A stretch of 20,426 nt of DNA from IMG/VR virus record IMGVR_UViG_3300023178_000331, positions 1-20,426 of that record. One strand, written 5' to 3'. The translations under genes and the position numbers were made by a program. The stretch is from a virus. The notes below the pieces were generated by a model. It had not been told where the DNA came from, did no database searches, and worked only from the letters and a program-made list of their open reading frames with translations. This document shows, piece after piece, positions 6,923 to 18,900 of the stretch; position 1 is the stretch's first letter, and every line of letters begins with the position of its first letter.

Positions 6923-9900
6923 GCATATGATAACGATCAAAATGAACCAAGATTGCCAGGCGGTGATAAAAGCATAAGACGAAGTAGTGCTAATCATTTA
7001 CCTAGGTATTTTAGAACTTCATACAATACGAAATTTTTATCTAGCACACTAGATCAATTAATTCAACCTGGTGTAGCAGAGAAGTTAAATGGTTATGTAG
7101 GAAGGAAATCTACAAAAGCATTTCTACCTAGTGATAATTATATAGGAGACATAAGTTCTCAAAGAGAAAATTATCAATTAGAACCAGCAACGATTATTAA
7201 GGATAATCTAGGAAATTTAAGTTTTTATAAAGACTATAATGACTATATAAACACTTTAAAAAATCTTGGAGGATCAACTAATAATCATAGCAATTTAAAT
7301 TCGCAAGAATTTTACAGCTGGAATCCGCATATTGACTGGGATAAATTCACAAACTTTAGAGAATATTATTGGTTGCCAAGCGGACCAGATAGTATAGCAG
7401 TAGCAGGTCAAAGCACAGAAGTTGAATCAACTTATACTGTGTCATTAAAAGATAATGCAGATAATTTAACTTATTTGTTTTCACCAGATGGATTAACTAA
7501 TAATCCTTCTATTACTTTGTATAGAGGACAAAAGTATAAATTTGATGTAGATGTTCCTGGCCATCCTATTGCTTTTGCAACTAGAAAAAGTTGGAAACCT
7601 GGTGAAGCAGTTATTGTAGAAACCACTGATGGTGTAAGAAGTGCAGGAGTGTTTGATGCTATTTTGTATGATCAAGATGGCACTGCATACGATGCCGGAG
7701 GATTTATAGTTGATCCAGTTTCACAAGGCAGTGTTGAATTAGGTGAAGCAACAAACACTTCTTTAATTTATGACACTGGTGTAAGCAAAGTTGATGAAGA
7801 AGGAAACACAGTTGCAAACGTTTATTTGGAAAAAGGTATTATAGAATTTACAGTACCTGATGATGCACCGGAAAAGTTATATTATATTTCAAAAAATGAT
7901 CCTAACGTAAGTGGATTCATTTACATTAGAGATATAGTAGAAAGCACGAGTATAGATGTAGATAAAGAAATAATAGGTAAAAAAACTTACAAAACAAGTT
8001 CTGGATTCGATATATCAAATGGAATGAAACTAAATTTTGTAGGTAATGTCACACCTGAAAAATATGCCAGCGGAGAATGGTACGTTGAAGGTGTAGGCGA
8101 CAAAATTAAACTTATACAACAAGAAGATTTAGCAACCAGTGGTGTATTTACGGATAACATTGATGTTGAATTTGACGGACAAGGTTTTGATTTTTATCCT
8201 TTTAGTGAAGCACTTGGGTTCCCTGCAAACAAAGATTACATTGTAATCAATAGATCATCGGTTGATGGAAACTTATGGAGTAGATACAATAGATGGTTCC
8301 ATAAGAGTGTAATTGAAAAAACAGCTGAAATAAACCAAACAGTTTCTAACGTAGATCAAAGTGCAAGAGCAAAACGTCCTATTATTGAGTTTGAAGCAGG
8401 AATCAAATTAATTAATTTTGGTACAAAAAGTAAAACAGATGTGGATCTAGTTGACACACAAACAAAAGATATATTTTCAACTATTGAAGGTTCAACAGGT
8501 TATAACATAGATGGTGTAAACTTATCAAATGGCATGAGAGTGTTGTTCACAGCAGATACCGACGAGTTGGTAAAAGGAAAAATATATAAAGTAAACTTCA
8601 TTAACTTTAGAAACACTGTTCAAATAAGTTTAACAGAAGAAGAAGATTCTACACCGCTTTTGAACGAAACAGTATTAGTAAAATCTGGAAACACTTACAA
8701 TGGATCGTTTTTTTACTTTAATGGAAGTGAATGGAAGACAGGTCAAGCTAAAACAGCAGTCAATCAACAACCTCAGTTTGAAATGTATGATGCTGATGAT
8801 GTTTCCTTTGTTGATACAACAAAATATGATGCAAGCACATTTACTGGAAATAAAATATTTTCATATGAAATAGGAAACGGAAATAATGATACTGAATTAG
8901 GCTTTCCTCTAACTTATAGAATAATTGAAAATGTAGGTGATATAACTTTTAACTTTGATTTACTAAAAGATAGTTTCAATTATCAAGAAGGAACTACTTT
9001 ATTAACCAAACCTACTGATAGTGGTTATTTAAGAATATACAGTGATAGAGAAACATATGCAAACGAAAATGGTTTTATAACAGCAAACACTGACAGTAAT
9101 CAAAACGTAATAAAACAATACATTTTTGATAACACTACTAATGATTTTTATATTGATGTTTATGATGATTTAGTTTTTTCAGATAAGTTATGGCACAGAA
9201 TATACTTGAATAATGTATTACAAAGAAACAACATTGATTACATATTGAAACAAGATGCTAACAGTAAAGTTTATGTTAATTTTACTAACAGTTTAAATTT
9301 AGATGATGTAATTATTATAAAAACTAGAGCAGACTATCCAAAAAATGAAAACGGATATTATGAAATACCTAGTAATTTAGAAAAAAATCCATTAAACGAA
9401 AATCTCAGCCAATTTACTTTAGGAGAGGTTAATGACCATGTAGCAACTATAGTAGAAGAATCTATAAATTTTGATGGTATATTTCCAGGTACAAGTAATT
9501 TAAGAGATATAGGAAAAATTACCAATCTTGGACGTAAATTTATAAAAAGTAGTGGACCAATAAATTTAAGTTTATACCACTTGTTAACTGATGATTCAAA
9601 CATTGTAAAATCTTTAAGATATGCTAGAAGAGAATACGGCAAATTCAAAAGACAGTTTTTAGAAGTTGCAAATAAATTAGGTTATGAAGGACCTACAAAA
9701 CAACATGTAGATTTAATACTTAAGGAAATGAACAAAGATAAAACATCTAGTATGCCTTTTTATTTTAGTGATATGATTCCACAAGGTGGTTTTATAAGAA
9801 CTGAACATGTAATTGAAGATACTGATGAACAATTCTTTCCATTAAGCCAAGTATTTTCATTATCAACAGCAAGTATAAAAGCAGTTCAAGTTTACCAAAA

Positions 9901-12900
9901 TGCTACACAATTAATTCATAATAGAGATTATACATTTAATAATGAAGGTTTTGTAGTTGTCACTGCAACAAAGGCGATAGGCGATAAAATTGAGATATAT
10001 GAGTATGACAGTACTAATGGTAGTTATATGCCACCTACTCCTACAAAGTTAGGATTATATCCTGCCTACGAACCGCAAATTTATTTAGATACAACAATTA
10101 CAACACCAGCCAATGTTATAGAAGGTCATGATGGTAGTAAGTTTGTTGCGTTCAATGATTTTAGAGATAATCTATTATTAGAATTAGAAAAAAGAATATA
10201 CAACAATATTAAGGTTTCTTATGATACTAACATTTTAGACATTCATGATTTTGTTGGAGGATTACACAGAAAAACAAAATTTACAAAACATCAAATTGAT
10301 AAAAGCATGACACCTGATTTCCTACAATGGAATCAACTAGTTGACGGTGATTATGTAGTGAATAATACTTTTTCAAGAGATAATCAATTTAGTTTTAATT
10401 ACGCAAAAACAAATTATCCTACCGGAGAAAAATTACCAGGATTTTGGAGACAGGCATTTATATATGCATACGATACCGATCGTCCACATACTCATCCATG
10501 GGAGATGCTGGGTTTTAATGTAAAACCTAGTTGGTGGGAAACAACATATGGTCCTGCACCATATACAAGAAACAACGAAGTTTTGTGGAGTGATTTAGAA
10601 CAAGGGATTATAAGAGAACCGGACAAGCAGTTAATTATAAAAAGCAAATATGCAAGACCAGGACTTACAAATACTATTCCTACTGATGACGAAGGGCAGT
10701 TATTATCTCCTGTTGCTTGTAATTTGTCTGCAACTTTTGACGTATCTGCAATTACAGATTCTTGGACATATGGCGATGGCGGCCCTGTAGAATCTGCTTG
10801 GAGAAGAGGAAGCGAATATCCATTTGCACTTATTACATCTTGGGTATTGAATCAGCCAAATAAAATATTTTCTGTAGGTTTTGACAGACTTCGCCAAAAG
10901 CGCAGCATAGCAAATCAGATTGTGTATGGTGACACTGAAAAACAAATACAATTAGGTAATATTGTATTTCCTAATACAATTAACGATGATACACAAGTAT
11001 TTACAAGTGGACTAGTTAATTATATTTCTAACTACATGGCTAGTGATTCTACAGCGTCTTATACAAAATATAAATCTAATTTGCAATCTATTATAAATCA
11101 AATAGGTGTTAAATTAGGTGGATATTCAGATAAAGAAAAGTTTAAATTTATATTAGACAGCAGGACTCCGACTAATGAAGGAAATGTTTTTATTCCTCAG
11201 GAAAACTATGAGCTGTTTCTCAATACTAGTAGTCCTTTAGAAAGTATTTCTTATAGTGGAGTCATTGTAGAAAAACAAGCAGATGGTTATGTTGTCAGAG
11301 GATATGATTATGCTGTTCCAGAATTTTCTTATTATAAACCTATACCTCAACAAAATGATCCTGTTGTAGTAGTAGGCGGCGTCAGTGAAAATTTTGTAAA
11401 TTTTTCAAATGAAAAAACTTATGTAGAAGGACAAATAGTTTTATTTAATAATGAATACTATCGTGCAACTGAAACACATACATCTGGAACTAGTTTAGAT
11501 AGTGGTAAGTTTGCTAAATTACCTACACTGCCTATTGTTGGTGGACGCAGAGCAACTTTCCCAAAAGTTTATGAACAAAACGTTTCCAAATTAAACTATG
11601 GAGACAAGCTAACAACAATACAAGATGTTGTTAATTTTTTACTAGGATACGGAAAATATTTAACAGATATAGGATTTGTATTTGAAGACCGTATAGACAA
11701 CTCTAATGTAGTTAGTGATTGGAACGCAAGCACAAGACAGTTTATGTATTGGACTACACAAAACTGGAGTGCAGGCGCAATAATTAGTTTAAGTCCTGGG
11801 TCTAAAACACTTAAATTGAAATCATCATATTCTGTTGTTGACAATCTTTTCGAAACTTTTTACGGTTATAGTATTTTAAAAGTTGATGGTAAAAAATTAA
11901 AACCAGAATTTGTTAAAATACAAAAAGGTTTAGACAACGAATGTATTGTAAAAGCAGTCAATACAGCTGACGGTATATTTGCCGCACGTTTTCCATTAGT
12001 GCAAAAAGAGCATATTGCCTTACTTGACAACAAAACTGTGTTTGGAGATGTAATATATGATACTGCTCCTGGTTATAGACAGGAAAGAATAAAAGTTTTA
12101 GGATACAGAACTGATAACTGGAATGGTAGTCTAAACATACCTGGCTTTATATATGATAACGCAAGGCCTACGGAATGGGAGTCTTGGAAAGATTATGCAA
12201 TTGGTGATCTTGTAAAATATAAAGAGTTTTTCTACAGCGCAAATGAAAAAATCGCAGGTAGCGAAAACTTTATTGCCAACCAATGGGTAAGGTTAAGTGA
12301 AGAACCAAAACCAGGACTTTATGCAAACTTTGATTACAAAATTAATCAATTCGCTGATTATTATGATCTCGATAGCGATAATTTTGATGTAGAACAACAA
12401 AGACTTGCCCAACATTTAATAGGGTATCAAAAACGTCAATACTTAGAAAATATTATAAATGACGATGTTAGCCAGTATAAGTTTTATCAAGGATTTATTC
12501 TAGACAAAGGTACAAAAAATTCACTTACAAAACTTTTTGATGCTCTAGCTAGTGCTAATCAAGATAGTTTAGAATTTTATGAAGAATGGGCAATTAAAGA
12601 TGGCCAATATGGTGCTAGTGAAGGTTTTGAAGAAGTAGAATACTTATTAGATGAAAAACAATTTAGATTAGATCCTCAACCAATTGAACTAGTTGATCAA
12701 AAAACTTCAGCAACTGATTTAGTATATAGAATTTTACCTTATGAAACATATTTAAAATCAAAAGATTATGATCACAAACCTTTTCCAACAAAATATATTG
12801 CAAAAGGTTATACAAAAGATAGTGGTTATGTAAATCCCCAAGATATTGATGCAAGAATAGGATCGTATAATGATATCCTATCACAAGACTTTACAACACT

Positions 12901-15900
12901 GCCTAACCAAGGTTATGTATGGGTTGGTAATGTTAATGAAACTTGGAATGTATATCAGCATGTAGCTACGGACTACAAAATAGAATCAATAGAAAGTGGT
13001 ACTGGTGAATTTACAATACTGCTTGGATCAACACCATTAGATATTGACACAGGTGAAATATTAGGAATAACTGATGTAATTACAACTAGTTTTGATGCTG
13101 CGAGTCCTGATGATAGTACAGTGCAAATAACACAAACAGAAAATCCGTTGCAAGGATTTTTTAAGGTTAAAAGTGTATCTCTTAATAAAGTTGTATTTGA
13201 GACGAATGAAAATATAGCAGAAATTGAAAATTGTACAGGTGTGTTAACAAAATTTATTTCCTGCAGAAAAACAGATATTATAGATGCAAATAAATTTGCA
13301 GAAAAAGAAATGGATCCTGGTGAAAAACTATGGATAGACAATGATGGTTCAGGACGTTGGGTAGTTTTACAAAATCAAAATAGATATACAGAACTTCAAG
13401 AGATTAGTAATACAGAATTAGGTACAGGACATGAGTATGGTAAAAGTTTATCTGTTGATGATAGGAATGTATTACTAGCAGTAGGTGCACCTGAAGTTGA
13501 TGACGGAAAAGTTTACATTTATAACAGAGCATCTAATAGTTTAAATTACACATTACAACAAGTTATAGAAGCAGACACAAGTATAGCAGACTCAGGTCAA
13601 AACTTTGGAGCAAGTGTAAGTCTAAGTGGAGATGGGCAGTTCTTGTTAGTAGGTGCTCCTAAAGCATCTAATGTAAAAACTAATTTCAAAGGAGACTTTG
13701 ATTCTACACAGTCTTTTGCGGCAGGAGATATAGTTAGAGAAGATGACAGTTTATGGTCAGCAGATGTTGCAATTGAAAGAGCTGTTGATAATATAGAATT
13801 TTCTTCTTTTGATAGTGTTGCACAAATTAATTATCAAATCAACAATGATACAGTTGACAGAGAAGATATTCCGGTACTTTTAACAGGTGATTATCCTTTC
13901 AAAAATATTACTACAGATCACTTTTTAATAAGAGCACCTAAGGATATGTATGAAGGATCAGGAGTAGGTGATCAAATTTATCTACGTTGGAACAATTTGT
14001 CAAACGCAAATCAAGATCAAATAGATCTAGTTAGTACATCTCCATTTGGTGGTTCAAATCCTTATATAACAAAAGAATATTTAGAAAGTGCAGATACACA
14101 TACAATAGATATAAAAGTTGACGCTATTTTATTTGTAGACGCATCCAACAACATACCGTTAGTTGGCGACACTGTGACTACACAAGGTGCGACAGGTACA
14201 GTTGTTTATACACATAACGAAGAAGCACAACTTACAATATATGTAGGAAGTGTAAACGGCGAATTCCCAAGTGAAAACAGTTTGTTTATTAATGGAAATG
14301 ATTTTGTTGGTGAGTATGAAAGAGTAGGTCCGGCAGAAACTATAGACACATCAAGTGTATATGGCGGATATTGGTTTATAAGAACAAGTAATCCTTATCC
14401 TATCGGCAATGTTAACAACGATCCAGCATACGGACTTGTGTACAAAGATATTATCACTGCAATTACAGGCGGCGATAGCACTAGCAGCACAAGATACTAT
14501 TATCAGAGTTTAGATTACAGTACTTCTTTACAGAACAGTGAATCTGTTATAAACAGCTATATACAATCTTTAAGTTTTGAGGGTTCTCCGGGACCTGAAG
14601 GCAACACCGATCCAATATTAAGTTCTAAATTTGTTGTTAGAGTACCTGAAGCACTTAGTAGTGTTAGCTCTCCAGGGGATGAAGTAGAACTATATGTTAA
14701 TAATTTGCCAGATATAACAACAACTTTAGAATTTACAGGACTTGTTTCTTTAGGTGAAGGTGAAACTCTTACACAATTAGTGACCGGTGCAACATGTATC
14801 ACAGTTGAAAGTGTCACAAATTCAACTACTGTCAAAGTACAACGTGTCACAGGTAATTTTGATACTATCAATTTAATTACTGCAAGTAGTTCGGGCACAC
14901 TTGCTTCTACTTTAGGCGGCATACCTGTCACAGATAAACTAGAAGATCCTAGTTCAATAAACCTTGCTTACAGTATCACTAACAAGAAACACACAATTGA
15001 CGATATATGGGACGGATATATTGCATATAGAAATACAAAATTTTTAAATGGTGAACCATTTGAACCATTGGTAGGACAAACTGTAAGAGATAAGTCTACA
15101 CTTGCTACAGCAGAAGTTGCATTTTATCAAAGAAGTTTAAATGATGTTGTTATATTTGTAAAAAATGTAAGTGGTAATTTTAGCAAAGGTAATCAGTTTG
15201 GTGACAATGCAGAAATAGAATTTTTACCTTTTATTTCTGGGCCTGATCCTGATGTATATGGTAGAGCAGGAATATATACTGTTCCTCGTGTAATGGGACA
15301 AATACAAAGAGTGAGTTTAGGTTATACTTCTCAAGGTATAGGAAAACTATTTGTATTTGATGCTGGAATAAATGTTCCGTATACTGGAGGTAGTTTCTTG
15401 TTCGATCACCAATTAGGTGCTAAAAAAGTCACAAATATTTTAACAGGAGACTTTTTATACTTAGAGCCAGATAACAATTTTGAGTATTGGTTGTACAAAG
15501 AAGAAAATGTTTTAGGTATTCCAAGACCAGCTAATAGACCTAGTAGTAGTAATCTTGATTGGACTGAAACTTTCAAAATACCTACTAGTGGATCTGGAGA
15601 TGTAGGATCATTTACTAATGAAGGTATCTATTACATTTACAGAAGAACGTTGGCAGGTAATTTCCTAAGTTTAGGCAGCTATGTTGCACCTGAAAGAAAA
15701 ACAAATAATTATGTAGGACAAAATGTTCATATTGCAAAATCTACTCAAGATGTTTATAGAGGTTATGTTCATGCACCTGGTGATGGCACACAGGTTAATC
15801 CTGGCAAGATTTATTTTATTAAAAACGGAACTGAAAACAATGTTTTGTTTAATTGGGAATATGCAAAAAATAAAAAATTTAAAGGTGAGTTTAGTGATGA

Positions 15901-18900
15901 AAAAACTTATTTTATAGGTGATATAGTTTATCTAGATAATAAGTTATACAATGCAATAACAAATATAAATCCAGGATCATTTGATACTAACCAATGGGAT
16001 AGCACAGATGATTTAATAGATTATGTAGGCTACGTGCCTAATGATACAGGCTTAATAGTTCAAAACGATAGTTCTTATAGTGCAGAGAATCCATTTGATT
16101 CAACACAAATAGCTAGTGGCGACAGTTCTGTCTTGGATCAAGGTAGTCTATACGAGTTTGCATCTAGTTTTGATACCACACCAAATGGAGAAGTTTTAGT
16201 TGTAAATGCAAAATACGGCAATGACAAACCTAACCTTGCTGTTATTTACAGGATAATACAAGGCCAATATTTACGTAGTCAACAGATTGCTGCTCCTAGC
16301 GATACAGAGGCATTTGCAGAAAAAGTAGCAATTAGTAATGATGGAAAATTATTAGCTGTATCTGCTCCTTACGATGATAGTCAAAAAACAAACCAAGGTA
16401 AAGTTTACATATATTCTTTAAACAACGGACTATTTGAATATAGTCAAACATTGTTAAGTCCTCTAGATAATAAGAATGAGCTTTTTGGATCAGTAATTGA
16501 TTTTGACGGCAATAGATTACTTGTAAATGCAAGAAACGGTGATAATACAGAAACTACTACTTTTGATTTTTACAGTGGTAGAAAAGAAGGATATGTTTTA
16601 GATGCAACATCGAATCCTAATTCAGTATCAACTACATTTGATAAAGAATTTACCAAGTTCAAAGAAAACTTTATTGATCAAGGAAGTTTATATATCTACG
16701 AAAACGTAAACGGAAATTTACTGTACGGGCAACAATTATTTTACAAAAATGAAAATAGTCCTGTATACTACTTTGGTAGAAACACAGTATTAAAAAATAA
16801 TCATGTTTATGTAGGATTACCAACTGTATCGAGCAATAGTTTGTTTACAGGTACAGTTGTAGACTTTAGATTACCTGAAAGATCAAACATATACAACAGA
16901 CTGAGAGAATCTAAAGATCCTGTAAACCTAGAAAAAATTAAACGTGTTATATTATACAATAGAAAAACTAACAAGTTATTAACTTACTTAGATTATATTG
17001 ATCCTATACAAGGTAAAATAGCAGGACCAGCAGAGCAAAATCTTAGTTATAAAACTTATTATGATCCTGCATCTTACACTGTAGGAACAGGAAGCGTTGT
17101 TGTAAGTCCTACTAACTCTTGGGGACCTGCACAAGTAGGACAACTTTGGTGGAATCTAACTAATGCCAAATTTATAAATCCTTACCAAGGAAATTCTATT
17201 TACAGTTCAAATAATTGGAGCTCATTGTTTGACGGAAATACAATTGATGTTTATGAATGGGTTGAATCAACAGTTCTTCCGAGTAAATGGGATCAAGTCC
17301 AAAGCACAAGTGAAACTTTAGATAGAGGTATCTCTGGAACAAGTTTATATGGTGATACAGCATATGCAACCAAGCAAGTTTATGATAAAGTAAGTCAATC
17401 TTTACAAACCTACTATTACTTTTGGGTGAAAAATAAAAAAACAATACCTAATAAAGAATTTAGAACAATGAGTAGTTTTGATGTTGCGAATCTTATAAGT
17501 GATCCAAAAGCACAAGGGTACAGATTTGCTGCATTTTTAAGTAATAATAGTTTTACAATTTATAATTGTGATAATTTACTATCAGACGATGATGTAGCAT
17601 TTAGTGTTCAATATTGGACAATTGATAACCAACAGATAAACATCCATAATCAATATCAAATTATAACTGAAGGGTTGTCAACAAGTAAACCTAATAGAGA
17701 TATTGAACGTAAATGGTTTGATAGTTTAATTGGTTATGATGAACAAAATAAAATAGTTCCTGCACCTGACTTATCACCTAAACAAAAATACGGTATACTT
17801 AATAGTCCTAGACAAAGTTGGTTTGTCAACAAGCAAGAAGCATTAAAACAAGTTATAGAAAGAGCTAACATTGTTCTTAAAAAGAATTTAATAGTTGATG
17901 ATAAAAGTTTATTAAAATTACAACTTGAAGATCCAGCACCAACTGCAATTTCTAGAAAGTATGACACTACTGTAGAAACAGTTGCAGAACTTGAATTTAT
18001 TGGAGTTGCAAAAGCTCAACAAGCATCGGTCCAACTAGTAATAGAAGATGGTGTTATAAAAGACATTAATGTATTAAATGCAGGTAGAGGATATCTTGTA
18101 GCACCAACATACACAATCAACGGCACAGGATCAGGTGCTGAAATTGAATTTACAATTAATAACCTTGGTGTTATAACTAGTGCAACAGTTGTTAAAGGTG
18201 GATCTAACTACAGTCCTACAGATACTATCACTGTAAGAAAATATACTGTCCTTGTAAAAAATGACACATCTATTCAAGGCAAGTGGGCATTGTATGAGAG
18301 AGATAGTGATTTAAGATCTTGGCTTAGAATTGCCAGCCAGTCATATGATGTTAAACTATTCTGGGAATATGTTGATTGGTATGCTGAAAACTTTAATGAA
18401 TTTACAGAAACAAATTTTGTAATAGACAATGCATACGAATTACAAGGTTTAGATGACGAACTTGGCGATATTATTAAAATTAATTCAATTGGTTCCGGCG
18501 GCTGGTTGTTATTGCGTAAAATTGATGTCAGAGAAGATGTAGATTATACCGTAAACTATGAAACTATAGGTAGACAAAATGGTACTATACAATTTAAAAA
18601 CACTTTGTATGATACTCAAGCAAGTGCAACAGGCTTTGATATTATAAGTTTTGATACAGAATTTTTTGATAGTGTTCCTTCTATAGAAATAAGACAAATA
18701 CTAAATGCAATTAAACAAGATTTGTTTACAGAAGAACTTTCTATAGAATATAATAATCTATTCTTTGCTAGTTTAAGATATGTGTTTGCTGAACAAGGAT
18801 ATGTAGATTGGGCATTTAAGACAAGTTTTGTAAAAGCAAAACATAACGTTGGTCAACTTAGAGAAGATATTACCTTCAATAATGATAGTTTACCTAGTTA

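Noticed and set aside
13140-13162. Terminator-like hairpin AAAATCC/GGATTTT followed by more T
   Set aside because: It has only two G-C pairs, lies in the middle of the giant gene, and no gene boundary is nearby; a chance AT-rich inverted repeat.
12973-13341. Minus-strand open frame of 122 codons
   Set aside because: It is antisense to continuous, module-bearing coding sequence of the giant protein and shows no recognisable protein features.
14557-14931. Minus-strand open frame of 124 codons
   Set aside because: It lies wholly opposite the giant gene, has no ribosome binding site I can see, and its composition mirrors the Thr/Val-rich plus-strand coding. It is a shadow frame.
15046-15069. 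Small palindrome AAATGGT-GA-ACCATTT next to a nine-base direct repeat (GAACCATT)
   Set aside because: It is explained by the codons for the repeated residues GEPFEPL, and the two-base loop makes a hairpin unlikely.
15723-15917. Plus-strand open frame of 64 codons in another reading frame
   Set aside because: It overlaps the giant frame, which encodes a recognisable 'GDIV' module here; nothing suggests an overlapping gene.
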